Below, in pieces: positions 9,643 to 20,390 of a DNA stretch of 64,000 nt. This DNA comes from Ralstonia sp. RRA. Lineage in GTDB: Bacteria > Pseudomonadota > Gammaproteobacteria > Burkholderiales > Burkholderiaceae. Each line of letters opens with the position of its first letter. Position 1 is the first letter of the stretch. A program made the position numbers and the translations under genes. The stretch is from assembly GCF_037023145.1 (NCBI RefSeq), contig NZ_CP146091.1:3162001-3226000 (forward strand). The letters run 5' to 3'. The notes under the pieces are model-generated. The model was not told the DNA's origin. It saw only the letters and a list, made by a program, of their open reading frames with translations, and searched no databases.

Positions 9643-10302
9643 TTAACGCAGACCGGCGACGTAATCGGCCACAGCCTTGATCTGCTCGGTCGTCATACGG
9701 TTGGCCAGGTCATGCATCTGCACGCTGTTCTTGCGCGTGCCGTTCTGGAACGCCACCAGTTGTGCCTCGGTGTATTCGGAGAACTGACCTGCAATACGCG
9801 GATACTGCGCCGGGATACCGGCACCGGTCGGGCCGTGGCAGCCTGCGCAGGCTGCGATGCCGCGCTTGGCGTCACCGCCGCGATACAGTTTCTGACCCAG
9901 CTCGATGGTGTCCTTGCTCTTGGCCGAGCCCGGCTTCCAAGCGGCCTGCTTGCCCAGGTACGCGCCGATGTCCTTCATGTCCTGGTCGGACAGCGCGCCC
10001 GCGTACAGCGACATGACCGCGTGATTGCGATCGGTCTTGGCCTTGAAATCCTTGAGTTGCTTTTCGATGTATTCGGCGTGCTGACCGGCGAGCTTCGGGT
10101 TGACGTTCATGGCGCTGTTACCGCCGGCGCCGTGGCAGCTGGTACACGCGGGCACGCCATTGGCAGGGACGCCGGCGTTGAAGAGCGTTTCGCCGCGTGC
10201 AGCATCGGCTTTGGCAATCTTTTGTTCTTCAGCGTGGGCCACGGAGAAGGCCGAAGCCAGGGACAGCGCTGCGACAGCAAAAACGTTCGCGATGCGGTTC
10301 AT
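9643..10302 (-). CDS. Cytochrome c4, di-heme periplasmic electron carrier
   Basis: The 219-residue protein has a Sec signal peptide of about 24 residues ending AHA and two class I cytochrome c domains with heme motifs CTSCH (53-57) and CAGCH (152-156). Each domain has the GETLF or GQKLY entry helix and a downstream Met-containing segment (MNVNPKLAGQ; the second has YPRIAGQ and VQMHDLANRM). This is the two-domain pattern of cytochrome c4, which carries electrons towards cytochrome oxidases. An open frame continues upstream, but the ATG before NRIANVF begins the signal peptide. The neighbours resB and ccsA would mature it. Confidence 0.93.
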   Translation of the reverse strand: MNRIANVFAVAALSLASAFSVAHAEEQKIAKADAARGETLFNAGVPANGVPACTSCHGAGGNSAMNVNPKLAGQHAEYIEKQLKDFKAKTDRNHAVMSLYAGALSDQDMKDIGAYLGKQAAWKPGSAKSKDTIELGQKLYRGGDAKRGIAACAGCHGPTGAGIPAQYPRIAGQFSEYTEAQLVAFQNGTRKNSVQMHDLANRMTTEQIKAVADYVAGLR

Positions 10303-10558
10303 TCGCACACCTTGTTTAGATTGTTTTCGAATGCTGCGTGCGCCGCCCAATGCCGGACCCTGCGGCGCCGGGCATCCCCTTCTCCTCGTACCGGAACCGT
10401 GCATGAAAACGGACCGGCCCGGGCCTCGGGGCGGTCCTGCGACGGATCTGGTGGGGACGTCCGTAAACCGGCGTATTGTACAATAACGCCTCTGCAATGC
10501 GACCTCGCGGCGCAGCAACCACGCAGTTCTGAACTGCAGTCTACAGGTACTGCCGCGC
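10303..10558. promoter_or_regulatory. divergent promoter region between cytochrome c4 and engB
   Basis: This 256-bp spacer separates divergent genes. Its one striking element is the perfect palindrome TATTGTACAATA at 10474-10485. It offers a TACAAT -10-like hexamer on each strand (10479-10484 plus, 10475-10480 minus). The -35 positions are weak on both strands. I see nothing else in it. Confidence 0.4.
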
Positions 10559-11260
10559 ATGTCGCTCCTGCATCAAGCCCGTTTCTTCATCACCGTCAAT
10601 CATTTGCGTGATTTACCGGCAACCGCCGTGCCGGAAGTCGCGTTTGCGGGCCGCTCCAACGCAGGCAAATCCACCGCGATCAACATCCTGTGCAATCAGA
10701 AGCGGCTGGCGTTCTCGAGCAAGACGCCCGGGCGCACGCAACACATCAACTATTTCTCGGTGATGCCGGCCAAGGCGGAAGACCCGCTCGGCTTCCTGGT
10801 CGACCTGCCCGGCTACGGCTATGCCGAAGCGCCCGGCGAAACCAAGTCGCACTGGGTCCACCTGCTGGGCGACTACGTCCAGGCGCGCCAGCAACTGGCC
10901 GGCCTAGTCATCATGATGGACGCGCGCCGCCCCTTCACCGACCTCGATTGCCAGATGGTCGAGTGGTTCCTGCCGACGGGCAAGCCGATCCATGTGCTGC
11001 TCACCAAGGCGGACAAGCTGACCAACAACGACGCCTCGCGCGCGCTGATGGCCGCACGCAAGGTGCTGGCCGACTACCGCGCGCAGATCGATGGCGATGT
11101 GTCGCTCACGGTGCAGCTGTTCTCGAGCCTGAAGCGTCGTGGCATCGAAGAGGCGCAGCGAATTGTCGCAGGCTGGCTGTGCCTGCCCGAAGCCCTGGAA
11201 CCGGCGCCGCAAAGCGAACCGGCAAAAAAAACCCCGTCGCCAAAAGCGCAACGGGGGTAA
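10559..11260 (+). CDS. engB: EngB (YihA/YsxC) ribosome-biogenesis GTPase
   Basis: This 233-residue TrmE-Era-type GTPase is needed for assembly of the 50S subunit. The G1 loop GRSNAGKS is at residues 31-38, the G2 region is [12 protein letters not shown]3 is [13 protein letters not shown] and G4 is [10 protein letters not shown]. The C-terminus has about 30 extra Pro/Lys-rich residues ([13 protein letters not shown]). That extension overlaps a minus-strand terminator-like hairpin. It starts close to a candidate promoter palindrome and is followed by hemB in the same direction. Confidence 0.95.
   Translation: MSLLHQARFFITVNHLRDLPATAVPEVAFAGRSNAGKSTAINILCNQKRLAFSSKTPGRTQHINYFSVMPAKAEDPLGFLVDLPGYGYAEAPGETKSHWVHLLGDYVQARQQLAGLVIMMDARRPFTDLDCQMVEWFLPTGKPIHVLLTKADKLTNNDASRALMAARKVLADYRAQIDGDVSLTVQLFSSLKRRGIEEAQRIVAGWLCLPEALEPAPQSEPAKKTPSPKAQRG
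11224..11258 (-). terminator. minus-strand intrinsic terminator inside the 3' end of engB
   Basis: Read on the minus strand, a stem-loop (ACCCCCGT / ACGGGGT with an inner GCG / CGC) is followed at once by a run of seven or more T. There is no T-run on the plus side. No minus-strand gene ends here, and the nearest upstream minus-strand gene is dsbD, more than 1.1 kb away. Confidence 0.6.
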
Positions 11261-12406
<1,146 letters not shown>

Positions 12407-14254
12407 TCAGGTAGAAGTTTTTGCCGTCTGTGCTGCGCCCAGCGCGCGGCGCAGACTGGCGAGGAAGGTGTCGGCATGCTCGAAGCCGACCACACGGGCC
12501 TGCGCCTCGCGGCCCTGCGTATCAAAGAAGATCGTACCGGGCGGGCCGAACAGGCCGAAGCGCTTGAGCAGCGCCTGATCATCCGCGCTGTTGGCCGTCA
12601 CGTCGGCCTGCAGCAGCACCACATCGGCGAGCGCCGTGCGCACCCGCGCATCCGTGAAGGTCAGGCGCTCCATTTCCTTGCAGCTCACGCACCAGTCGGC
12701 GTAGAAGTCGAGCATCACCGCGCGACCCGACGCACTGGCGTTGCGTACCTCGGCATCGAGTTCATCCGTGCTCTTCACGCGCTTGAAGGTCAGGCCATGC
12801 ACCTCGGCTTGCGCGGATGCACCGGTCGACGCGCGCAGCACGCCGGCCAACGGTTGCAGCGGATCACGCCCACCTGCGGCCACGCCCACCAGTTGCGCCG
12901 CCCCCGCCAGCGCCAATACCACGCCCACCACCTTGCCCAGACGCTGCACGTTATTCGCACCGTCTGGCAGCGAATCGAACGTCCGCAGAAACACGGCCGC
13001 GCCGATCAGCAATGCGCCCCAGGCCACCATCGCGGCCCACGGAGGCAAGACCGGCTGCACGATGTACAGAGCCACAGCGAGCAGGATGAAACCGAAGATC
13101 GCCTTGGTGACGGTCAGCCAATGCCCCGAGCGCGGCAGCAGATTGCCGGCGCCCACGCCCACCAGAATCAGCGGCACGCCCATCCCCATGGACAGGGCAA
13201 ACAGTGCTGTACCCCCCGTGGCCGCGTTGCCGGTTTGTGCAATGTAGGCGAGCGCCCCCGCCAAGGGTGCCGTCACGCACGGTGAAACGATCAACGCCGA
13301 CAGCGCCCCCATGACGGCGGCGCCCGCAATCTGGCCGCCGCTCAGCTTGTTGGATGCCTGCGTCAACCGGTGATGCCACGACGCCGGCAACTGCAACTCG
13401 TACAAGCCGAACATCGACAGCGACAGCAATGCAATCAGCAGCGCAAACGCGCCCAACACCCAAGGGTTCTGCAGCGCAGCCTGAAGCCCCTGCCCCGCCA
13501 AGCCCGCCGCCACACCAAGCGCCGTATAGACCGTCGCCATCCCCAGCACATATGCCACCGACACCAACGCCGCACGCATGCGCGTGGCATGCTCGCCCAC
13601 CACGATGGCCGAGATGATCGGCAACATGGGCAGCACGCACGGTGTGAATGTCAGCAGCAAACCAAAGCCGAAGAACAGCAAGGCAATCGCCCCAAGGTTG
13701 CCACTGCCCAGCGTGCTGGCGATGCGGCCGAGCTTGTCGTCGGAAGAGGACTCGGTCCCGCTGACGACTGCGGCGCCTGGTGCCGTTGGCGCACTCGACG
13801 CAGAGGCCGGCTCCACCTGGAAGCGGCTCTTCATCGGCGGATAGCACAGGCCCTGGTCCGCACAGCCTTGTGAGGTGACGACCAGCGTGAACGGTGCCGA
13901 TGCGTCTTGCGCCTTCACGTGGAAGACGAGCGCATGGCGATAGGTCTCGACCTCCTTGTTGAAGTTCTCGTCGTGCTTGATCTTGCCCGCAGGCAGTTCA
14001 AGCGGCGCGAATGTGACTGTTGCGGGGTCCGCCGCCACGGCCAAGCGCTCGCGGTACATGTAGTAACCGTCAGCAATGCCGAACTTGACCTCGACAGTCT
14101 GCCCATCGAGCTGCTTGGCCGAGAAGCGGAACGCCTGCTCGGGCGGCAGGAAATCGTCGGCAGCGTGCGCCGGTGCGTGCAGCATCAACGCAGCGACCAG
14201 CAGCATCAGCAACTGCAGCACACGTCGCATCGGTAGGAACGAAGAGGCGGTCAT
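12407..14254 (-). CDS. dsbD: DsbD, thiol:disulfide interchange protein (transmembrane reductant carrier)
   Basis: DsbD moves electrons from cytosolic thioredoxin to periplasmic DsbC, DsbG and CcmG-type partners. The 615-residue protein has a signal peptide ending APAHA, an N-terminal DsbD-alpha domain with GCADQGLCYPP, a membrane domain of eight helices with the Cys-Pro helices FTPCVLPMLPI and SPCVTAPLAGA, and a C-terminal thioredoxin-like domain with WCVSC. All three redox cysteine pairs are present. No clear Shine-Dalgarno precedes any start; TTG (14269), ATG (14254) and ATG (14230) are possible and the middle one is given. It follows cutA closely, a common arrangement. Confidence 0.92.
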   Translation of the reverse strand: MTASSFLPMRRVLQLLMLLVAALMLHAPAHAADDFLPPEQAFRFSAKQLDGQTVEVKFGIADGYYMYRERLAVAADPATVTFAPLELPAGKIKHDENFNKEVETYRHALVFHVKAQDASAPFTLVVTSQGCADQGLCYPPMKSRFQVEPASASSAPTAPGAAVVSGTESSSDDKLGRIASTLGSGNLGAIALLFFGFGLLLTFTPCVLPMLPIISAIVVGEHATRMRAALVSVAYVLGMATVYTALGVAAGLAGQGLQAALQNPWVLGAFALLIALLSLSMFGLYELQLPASWHHRLTQASNKLSGGQIAGAAVMGALSALIVSPCVTAPLAGALAYIAQTGNAATGGTALFALSMGMGVPLILVGVGAGNLLPRSGHWLTVTKAIFGFILLAVALYIVQPVLPPWAAMVAWGALLIGAAVFLRTFDSLPDGANNVQRLGKVVGVVLALAGAAQLVGVAAGGRDPLQPLAGVLRASTGASAQAEVHGLTFKRVKSTDELDAEVRNASASGRAVMLDFYADWCVSCKEMERLTFTDARVRTALADVVLLQADVTANSADDQALLKRFGLFGPPGTIFFDTQGREAQARVVGFEHADTFLASLRRALGAAQTAKTST

Positions 14255-14272
14255 ATCAACGGCTATCAAACT

Positions 14273-14611
14273 TCAAACAGAAGACGGGCGTGTCTCGTCA
14301 GCCACCCACGCAAGATACGCCGGCAAGCCCACAGCTACCGGCACGGCGATGATCTCTGGCACCTCATAAGGATGCGCCTTGCGCAACACCGCCTCGAGCG
14401 CGGGATACGTCGCACGCGTGGTCTTGATCAACAGCGGGATCTCGGTCGCCTGTTCGATCGCGCCATTCCACCAGTATGTCGACGCGCAGGCAGGCAAGCG
14501 ATTGATGCATGCGGCCAGCCGAGATTCGAGCACGACTTTGGTCACACGGTCGGCGCTGTCGGCATCTGGCAGATTGGTCAGCACCAGCAGCACATCGGTT
14601 CCGGCAGACAT
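14273..14611 (-). CDS. cutA: CutA1-type divalent-ion tolerance protein
   Basis: This 112-residue protein is a small trimeric PII-like protein historically linked to divalent cation tolerance; its precise role is not settled. Family features are VLLVLTNLPD, the LAACINRLP segment, TYWWNGAIEQATEIPLLIKT, and HPYEVPEIIAVPV near the end. A GGAG Shine-Dalgarno precedes the ATG. It is directly upstream of dsbD, as in many proteobacteria. Confidence 0.92.
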   Translation of the reverse strand: MSAGTDVLLVLTNLPDADSADRVTKVVLESRLAACINRLPACASTYWWNGAIEQATEIPLLIKTTRATYPALEAVLRKAHPYEVPEIIAVPVAVGLPAYLAWVADETRPSSV

Positions 14612-14660
14612 GGAAACTCCACAGATGCGCTCCCATGGCCAAATAGCCGAGCGCAGACAA

Positions 14661-14688
14661 CAAAAAAGCCAGGATACGTATCCTGGCT
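14661..14688 (-). terminator. intrinsic terminator at the end of the ribosomal-protein superoperon (after rplQ)
   Basis: On the minus strand a perfect 11-bp inverted repeat (stem AGCCAGGATAC / GTATCCTGGCT) is followed by TTTTTT. It lies about 80 bp after the rplQ stop and just before the start of cutA. Confidence 0.92.
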
Positions 14689-14767
14689 TCATTGTAATGC
14701 GCGCTCGAAAGGGACATTCGGCGCATCCGGCGCGACGACGTGTCGCACCGGCAAACCTCGGCTGATC

Positions 14768-15163
14768 TTACTCAGCGGCTTCGGCGTCCACTGCCTCAGC
14801 AACTTCCGGACGGTCCAGCAGCTCGACCAGTGCCATCGGCGCATTGTCGCCCTGACGGAAGCCGAACTTCAGGATACGGGTGTAGCCGCCCGGACGGGTC
14901 GCGAAACGCGGGCCCAGTTCCGTGAACAGCTTGGTGACCATGTCGCGGTCGCGCAGGCGGGCGAATGCCAGACGGCGGTTGGCAACGGTGTCCTTCTTGG
15001 CCAGCGTGATCAGCGGCTCGACAACCTTGCGCAGTTCCTTGGCCTTCGGCAGCGTGGTCTTGATCAACTCGTGCTGCAGCAGCGAGTTGGACATGTTGCG
15101 CAGCATCGCGAGACGGTGCGACGAGGTGCGGTTCAGTTTCCGCAGACCATGACGGTGACGCAT
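14768..15163 (-). CDS. rplQ: 50S ribosomal protein L17
   Basis: L17 sits near the exit-tunnel side of the 50S subunit. The 131-residue sequence begins [17 protein letters not shown] and has [18 protein letters not shown], both diagnostic. The GAAGGAA Shine-Dalgarno supports the start. The C-terminal acidic extension (EAVDAEAAE) is usual in Burkholderiales. It is the last gene of the alpha segment and is separated from rpoA by a 141-bp spacer with an attenuator-like hairpin. Confidence 0.97.
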   Translation of the reverse strand: MRHRHGLRKLNRTSSHRLAMLRNMSNSLLQHELIKTTLPKAKELRKVVEPLITLAKKDTVANRRLAFARLRDRDMVTKLFTELGPRFATRPGGYTRILKFGFRQGDNAPMALVELLDRPEVAEAVDAEAAE

Positions 15164-15264
15164 GATGATTCCTTCTTAAGAGTGTTTGACCAGCTCTTCT
15201 ATCACCCCTTGCGAGGCGCGGGCCGGTAGCTTTAACAATAGGCCGCTCAGACAGCAACGGCGGG

Positions 15265-15292
15265 AAAACCGGCCGATGCACACGCACCGGCC
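15265..15292 (-). terminator. attenuator-like hairpin between rpoA and rplQ
   Basis: On the minus strand GGCCGGTGC pairs with GCATCGGCC (one G-U pair) around a GTGT loop and is followed by GGTTTTCCC. The U-run is short, so partial termination or 3'-end protection of rpoA mRNA is more likely than full termination. Confidence 0.5.
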
Positions 15293-15304
15293 GACAACTT
15301 GCAA

Positions 15305-16285
15305 TTACTTTTCGAGACCTGCGGGCGGCCAGTTCTCGAGCTTCATGCCGAGCGTCAGGCCACGCGAAGCGAGGACTTCCTTGATCTCGTTGAGCGACTT
15401 GCGACCCAGGTTCGGGGTCTTCAGCAGCTCGTTCTCGGTACGCTGGATCAGGTCGCCGATGTAGTAGATGTTTTCGGCCTTCAGGCAGTTGGCCGAACGC
15501 ACCGTCAGCTCCAGGTCGTCGACCGGGCGCAGCAGGATCGGATCGATCTGCGGTGCGCGGGCGGCGGCGGCTTCGGCAGCGCTCTCGGTGCCTTCCAGTG
15601 CGGCGAACACCGACAGCTGGTCGACCAGAATGCGAGCCGACTGGCGAATCGCTTCCTCCGGCGAGATCACGCCGTTGGTTTCGATGTTCATCACCAGCTT
15701 GTCGAGGTCGGTACGCTGTTCCACACGAGCGGACTCAACGGCGTACGACACGCGGCGCACCGGCGCGAACGAGGCGTCCAGCACGATGCGGCCAATGACC
15801 TTGCTCGACTCGTCGCCGAACTTGCGCACGTTACCCGGCACATAGCCGCGGCCTTGCTCGACCTTCAGCTGCAGATCCAGCTTGCCACCAGCCGACAGGT
15901 TGGCGATGACATGACCCGGGTTGATGATCTCGACATCGTGCGGCAGCTCGATATCGGCAGCGGTCACCACACCTTCGCCTTCCTTGCGCAGCGACACCGT
16001 GACTTCATCACGGTTGTGCAGCTTGAACACCACGCCCTTCAGGTTCAGCAGCAGGTTGACGACGTCTTCCTGCACGCCATCGATGGTGGAATACTCGTGG
16101 ACGACCCCAGCGATCGTGACTTCGGTCGGGGCATAGCCGACCATCGACGACAGCAGCACGCGGCGCAGCGCGTTACCGAGCGTGTGGCCGTAGCCGCGCT
16201 CGAACGGTTCCATGACGACCTTCGCGTGATGATCGCCAAGCGGCTCAACCGCAATAATTTTGGGCTTGAGGAGTGCTGTTTGCAT
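15305..16285 (-). CDS. rpoA: RNA polymerase alpha subunit
   Basis: The 326-residue protein has the N-terminal dimerisation domain ([18 protein letters not shown], and GAAPTEVTI-like [12 protein letters not shown]) and the C-terminal DNA-binding domain ([20 protein letters not shown], then [24 protein letters not shown]). Both domains and the linker are complete. It lies between rpsD and rplQ as in other proteobacterial alpha operons. A 241-bp spacer with three hairpins separates it from rpsD. Confidence 0.98.
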
Positions 16286-16526
16286 GTAGGTTGTCCTGTT
16301 TCAATACCCTCGGCTCGTTACACCGATAAGGCTGACGGATTGGACTGGAAAGATTCCGTCGCGTCCACCGCGACGGAAGACGCGCGTGCCGCAATCGCGT
16401 TGCGGCACGTAACGAACCAGATTGGGACGGCGCCAAGATACGGCAGGCGCGCGAACACAATTTTGTTGACGATGAGCGTCCCCAAAAAGCGCAAGAAGCC
16501 CGCACCTTTCGGCACGGGCGTCGTCA
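16286..16526 (-). promoter_or_regulatory. structured rpsD-rpoA spacer with three strong hairpins
   Basis: No gene is visible in this spacer. In transcript order it holds three stem-loops: 16498-16519 (9 bp with two G-U pairs, GAAA loop), 16385-16409 (10 bp perfect, CGTGCCGCAA / TTGCGGCACG) and 16354-16378 (10 bp perfect, TTCCGTCGCG / CGCGACGGAA). None has a good U-run. They may be processing sites or stabilisers that separate rpoA expression from the ribosomal genes. Confidence 0.6.
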
Positions 16527-17150
16527 TTAACGCGAATACAATTCGACGATCAGGCTTTCGTTGATATCGCCGGCGATGTCCGCACGATCCGGGACTTGCT
16601 TGAACGTGCCTTCCATCTTCTTGGCGTCCACAGCCACCCAGGTCGGGAAACCGCTTTGCTCAGCCAGCGTCAGCGATTCAGCGATACGCACTTGCTTCTT
16701 CGACTTTTCGCGGATGGCAACCACGTCGCCCGACTTGATCTGTGCCGACGGCACGTTCAGTGCCACGCCGTTCACCAGGATCGCCTTGTGCGACACCAGT
16801 TGACGCGCCTCAGCGCGGGTCGAGCCGAAGCCCATGCGGTAGACGACGTTGTCCAGGCGCGATTCCAGCAGTTGCAGCAGGGTTTCACCCGTGTTGCCCT
16901 TGCGGCGGTCGGCTTCAGCGAAGTAGCGGCGGAATTGACGCTCCAGCACGCCGTAGATGCGCTTGACCTTCTGCTTTTCGCGCAGTTGGTTGCCGTAGTC
17001 GGAGGTGCGGGCGCCGGAAGTGCGACCGTGCTGGCCAGGCTTGCTGTCCAGCTTGCACTTGTCGGCGAGCGAGCGACGTGCGCTCTTCAGAAAAAGGTCA
17101 GTACCTTCGCGGCGAGACAGTTTCGCCTTGGGGCCGGTATAGCGTGCCAC
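16527..17150 (-). CDS. rpsD: 30S ribosomal protein S4
   Basis: S4 is a primary 16S rRNA binder and, in E. coli, the translational repressor of the alpha operon. The 207-residue sequence starts (M)[22 protein letters not shown] and includes the S4 RNA-binding domain ([34 protein letters not shown]). The N-terminal Cys zinc site of some S4 proteins is absent. The start codon is GTG with a strong AAAGGA site. A candidate promoter and a hairpin lie in the spacer from rpsK. Confidence 0.97.
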   Translation of the reverse strand: MARYTGPKAKLSRREGTDLFLKSARRSLADKCKLDSKPGQHGRTSGARTSDYGNQLREKQKVKRIYGVLERQFRRYFAEADRRKGNTGETLLQLLESRLDNVVYRMGFGSTRAEARQLVSHKAILVNGVALNVPSAQIKSGDVVAIREKSKKQVRIAESLTLAEQSGFPTWVAVDAKKMEGTFKQVPDRADIAGDINESLIVELYSR

Positions 17151-17172
17151 GTTGCGTTCCTTTGTTTTCAGT

Positions 17173-17198
17173 CATCCGCAGCACAAACTCCGCGGATG
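17173..17198 (-). promoter_or_regulatory. hairpin in the rpsD leader
   Basis: A 7-bp perfect stem (CATCCGC / GCGGATG) with a 12-nt loop ends about 20 nt before the rpsD start codon. It could limit ribosome access or bind S4; neither is shown by the sequence alone. Confidence 0.35.
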
Positions 17199-17297
17199 GT
17201 TCATCACCAGGTTCCCAATGGAATCGTGACGAACAGTGGGCTTATGAAAAGACGAAACCCGCCTTCCAGAGAAACCCGGAAGACAGGCAAGCGGGCA

Positions 17298-17306
17298 AGT
17301 ATAGCA
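17298..17306 (-). promoter_or_regulatory. candidate extended -10 promoter upstream of rpsD
   Basis: The minus strand reads TGCTATACT, an extended -10 element (TGn followed by TATACT, five of six to consensus). The -35 region at 17-bp spacing is poor. A GC-rich hairpin without U-run (17313-17345) lies just upstream, after rpsK. Confidence 0.4.
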
Positions 17307-17352
17307 CCCGCGGACCGACCTCGCCAGCAACTGGCGCGGCCGGTCGAATCAC

Positions 17353-17754
17353 TTAGATACGACGACGCTTCGGCGGACGGCAGCCGTTGTGCGGCACCGG
17401 CGTCACGTCTTCGATCACCTGGATCTTGATACCCAGGTTGTTCAGCGCACGCACGGCCGACTCACGACCCGGGCCCGGGCCCTTGATGCGCACTTCCAGG
17501 TTCTTGATGCCTTGGTCCTGCGCCACGCGGCCAGCACTTTCAGCAGCGACCTGAGCTGCAAACGGCGTCGACTTACGCGAGCCCTTGAAGCCCTGGCCAC
17601 CCGACGTTGCCCACGACAGAGCATTGCCTTGACGGTCGGTGATCGTGATGATCGTGTTGTTGAACGACGCGTGAACGTGCGCGATGCCGTCGGCGACGTT
17701 CTTGCGAACCTTCTTACGCGCGCGCTGGGCGGCGGTATTCGCTGCTTTTGCCAT
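17353..17754 (-). CDS. rpsK: 30S ribosomal protein S11
   Basis: S11 lies at the platform of the 30S subunit near the mRNA exit. The 133-residue sequence has [21 protein letters not shown], the [20 protein letters not shown] segment and ends [17 protein letters not shown], all diagnostic. It follows rpsM by 24 bp in the alpha segment. Confidence 0.98.
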   Translation of the reverse strand: MAKAANTAAQRARKKVRKNVADGIAHVHASFNNTIITITDRQGNALSWATSGGQGFKGSRKSTPFAAQVAAESAGRVAQDQGIKNLEVRIKGPGPGRESAVRALNNLGIKIQVIEDVTPVPHNGCRPPKRRRI

Positions 17755-17778
17755 AGTTCCTATCCTTTACCCGACGGA

Positions 17779-18144
17779 TTACTTCTTGAGCGCGACGCCG
17801 GCCTTACGCGGACCCTTACGGGTACGGGCGTTCGTGCGGGTACGCTGACCGCGCATCGGCAGGCCCTTGCGATGGCGCACGCCACGGTAGCAGCCCAGAT
17901 CCATCAGGCGCTTGATGTTCATCGTCGTTTCACGGCGCAGATCGCCTTCGACGGTGAACTTGTTGACTTCGTCACGCAGCTTTTCGAGGTCAGCGTCCGT
18001 CAGGTCCTTGACCTTCTTGTTGGTCGGGACACCGGTGGCTTCGCAAATCTTCTGAGCGCGCGAGCGGCCGATACCGTACACAGCCGTCAGGCCGATCACG
18101 GTATGTTGGTGATTGGGGATGTTGACCCCTGCGATACGTGCCAT
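17779..18144 (-). CDS. rpsM: 30S ribosomal protein S13
   Basis: S13 contacts the 50S subunit and P-site tRNA from the 30S head. The 121-residue sequence starts [26 protein letters not shown], continues with [12 protein letters not shown] and ends in the basic tail [19 protein letters not shown]. It is the first gene of the alpha group here and follows rpmJ by about 20 bp. Confidence 0.98.
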   Translation of the reverse strand: MARIAGVNIPNHQHTVIGLTAVYGIGRSRAQKICEATGVPTNKKVKDLTDADLEKLRDEVNKFTVEGDLRRETTMNIKRLMDLGCYRGVRHRKGLPMRGQRTRTNARTRKGPRKAGVALKK

Positions 18145-18165
18145 TCGTCAATCCTCTTTGCGAAA

Positions 18166-18282
18166 TTAGCCTTGGCGCTGCTTATGACGCGGGTCCGACG
18201 AGCAGATCACACGCACCACGCCCTTGCGCTTGATGATTTTGCAGTTGCGGCAAATGCGCTTAACAGAAGCCAGCACTTTCAT
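18166..18282 (-). CDS. rpmJ: 50S ribosomal protein L36 (zinc form)
   Basis: This 38-residue protein is the small 50S protein L36. The start [16 protein letters not shown] and the zinc ligands C11, C14, C27 and H33 mark the C+ (zinc-binding) form. It is placed between infA and rpsM, the usual position in betaproteobacteria. Confidence 0.97.
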   Translation of the reverse strand: MKVLASVKRICRNCKIIKRKGVVRVICSSDPRHKQRQG

Positions 18283-18312
18283 GATTTTCCTCTTCCTTCA
18301 ATTCCAGTCCGC

Positions 18313-18531
18313 TCACTTCGCCCGGAATACGATGCGCGCGCGGGACAGATCATACGGGGTCAATTCGACCGTCACCTTGTCCCCGGGCAGGATACGGATG
18401 TAATGCATCCGCATCTTGCCGGAAATATGGCCTAACACTACGTGGCCGTTCTCTAGCTTGACGCGAAACGTTGCGTTGGGAAGGTTTTCCAGCACCTCAC
18501 CCTGCATCTGGATCACGTCGTCTTTAGCCAT
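18313..18531 (-). CDS. infA: Translation initiation factor IF-1
   Basis: IF-1 is a 72-residue OB-fold protein that occupies the A site during initiation. The sequence starts [13 protein letters not shown] and has the signature [20 protein letters not shown] and [19 protein letters not shown]. It sits between secY and rpmJ, in the same transcription direction. E. coli keeps infA elsewhere, whereas placement here is usual for Burkholderiales. Confidence 0.98.
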   Translation of the reverse strand: MAKDDVIQMQGEVLENLPNATFRVKLENGHVVLGHISGKMRMHYIRILPGDKVTVELTPYDLSRARIVFRAK

Positions 18532-18560
18532 GTCTCTTTAGCTTCGTGCGACCGCTCTTT

Positions 18561-19907
18561 TTATCGGAGCGTCAGGTTGCCCTTGAAATTCGCCTTCTTC
18601 ATCAAAGACTCGTACTGCTGAGACATCACGTAGGACTGCACTTGCGCCATGAAGTCCATCGTGACCACCACGATGATCAACAGCGACGTCCCACCAAAGT
18701 AGAACGGCACATTCCAGCGCAGCACCAAGAACTCCGGCAACAGACACACCAGCGTGATGTAGATCGCACCCGCCAGGGTCAAACGCACCAGAATCTTGTC
18801 GATATACCGCGTGGTTTGCTCGCCCGGACGGATGCCCGGAATGAACGCCCCACTCTTCTTCAGGTTATCTGCCACTTCGCGGCTGTTATAGACCAGCGCC
18901 GTGTAGAAGAAACAGAAGAAGATGATCGCCGCCGCATACAGCAGGATGTACACCGGCTGACCCGGCGACAGCGTTGCTGCCAGGTCCTTGACGAATCGAG
19001 TGACCGGATTCGTCGAGTTGCCGGCTGTAAACCAGCCCGCGATCGTGGCCGGGAACAGAATGATCGACGATGCAAAGATCGGCGGAATCACCCCAGCCAT
19101 ATTCAACTTCAGCGGCAAATGCGACGACTGACCGCCATAAATCTTGTTACCAACCTGCCGCTTGGCGTAGTTGACGAGGATCTTGCGCTGGCCGCGTTCA
19201 ATGAACACCACCACGAAAGTCACCGCGCCAATGATCGCCACCACCAGGATCGCGGAGAAAATCCCCATCGAACCCGTGCGCACCAGCTCAAACAGCCCGC
19301 CGATGGCATTGGGCAGACCCGCTGCAATCCCGCCAAAGATGATGATCGAGATCCCGTTGCCCAGACCGCGCTCGGTAATCTGCTCACCCAGCCACATCAG
19401 GAACATCGTGCCCGTCACCAGCGTGATCACTGCGGTCGCTCGGAACATCAGACCCGGATCCAGAACCAGACCCGGCTGTGCTTCGAGTGCCACTGCAATC
19501 CCAAGCGCTTGGAACGTCGCCAGGAGGACCGTACCGTAGCGCGTGTACTGCGTAATCTTGCGCTGGCCGGCTTGGCCTTCCTTCTTGAGCGATTCCAGCT
19601 GCGGCAGCACGATCGTCAGCAGTTGCATGATGATCGACGCCGAGATGTACGGCATGATCCCCAACGCAAACACCGTGAACCGCGACAGCGCGCCACCGGA
19701 GAACAGGTTAAACATCCCGAGGATGCCGCCCGACTGCCGTTGGAAAAGCTGTGCCAGTTGATCCGGATCGATGCCAGGCACAGGAATGTGCGCGCCGATC
19801 CGATACACCAGCAGTGCCAGAACCAGGAACACCAGCCGACGGCGAAGATCGCCGTACTTGGCCGTGTTCTTGGCCTGGGCCATCACATTAGGTTTCGCCG
19901 TGGCCAA
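18561..19907 (-). CDS. secY: Protein translocase subunit SecY
   Basis: SecY forms the protein-conducting channel of the Sec translocon. The 448-residue protein has ten membrane helices. Family motifs include [25 protein letters not shown], split by the first helix, [26 protein letters not shown] and the cytosolic loop with GIRPGEQT. The chosen start is TTG with a GGAG site at good spacing; the first ATG is at codon 9 (MAQAKN). It lies between rplO and infA, the usual end of the spc group. Confidence 0.96.
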   Translation of the reverse strand: MATAKPNVMAQAKNTAKYGDLRRRLVFLVLALLVYRIGAHIPVPGIDPDQLAQLFQRQSGGILGMFNLFSGGALSRFTVFALGIMPYISASIIMQLLTIVLPQLESLKKEGQAGQRKITQYTRYGTVLLATFQALGIAVALEAQPGLVLDPGLMFRATAVITLVTGTMFLMWLGEQITERGLGNGISIIIFGGIAAGLPNAIGGLFELVRTGSMGIFSAILVVAIIGAVTFVVVFIERGQRKILVNYAKRQVGNKIYGGQSSHLPLKLNMAGVIPPIFASSIILFPATIAGWFTAGNSTNPVTRFVKDLAATLSPGQPVYILLYAAAIIFFCFFYTALVYNSREVADNLKKSGAFIPGIRPGEQTTRYIDKILVRLTLAGAIYITLVCLLPEFLVLRWNVPFYFGGTSLLIIVVVTMDFMAQVQSYVMSQQYESLMKKANFKGNLTLR

Positions 19908-19940
19908 ACGGATGCTCCGTCAGTGTGAAACAGCAGGCTA

Positions 19941-20372
19941 TCAGGCCAGCGAGCCACCAGCCGCTTCGATTGCGGCCTTCGCCCCAGCCGTTGCGCCCAG
20001 GCCCTTCAGAACCACTTTCTTGTCGATCTCGCCCGACAGGATCACCTTGGCGCTCTTGACCATCTCGCCAACGAGGCCGGCTTGCTTGAGGGACAGCAGA
20101 TCGATTTCTTCGATCGGCAGGCCCGCCAGGTCGCCCAGACGCACTTCAGCGGTGAATTCCTTGGTCAGCGAGGTGAAACCACGCTTGGGCAGACGACGAT
20201 ACAGGGGCATCTGGCCGCCTTCGAAGCCGACCTTGTGGAAACCACCCGAACGCGACTTCTGACCCTTGTGACCACGACCAGCCGTCTTACCCAGGCCCGA
20301 GCCAATACCGCGACCGACACGGCGCTTGGCGTGCTTGGAGCCGGCTGCCGGCTTCAGGTTATTCAGTTGCAT
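19941..20372 (-). CDS. rplO: 50S ribosomal protein L15
   Basis: L15 is a late-assembly 50S protein. The 143-residue sequence starts [22 protein letters not shown], has the Gly-rich rRNA-binding extension [21 protein letters not shown], and the body motif [17 protein letters not shown]. It is between rpmD and secY. Confidence 0.98.
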   Translation of the reverse strand: MQLNNLKPAAGSKHAKRRVGRGIGSGLGKTAGRGHKGQKSRSGGFHKVGFEGGQMPLYRRLPKRGFTSLTKEFTAEVRLGDLAGLPIEEIDLLSLKQAGLVGEMVKSAKVILSGEIDKKVVLKGLGATAGAKAAIEAAGGSLA

Positions 20373-20390
20373 GTTCTTCTCCGTCTTGCC

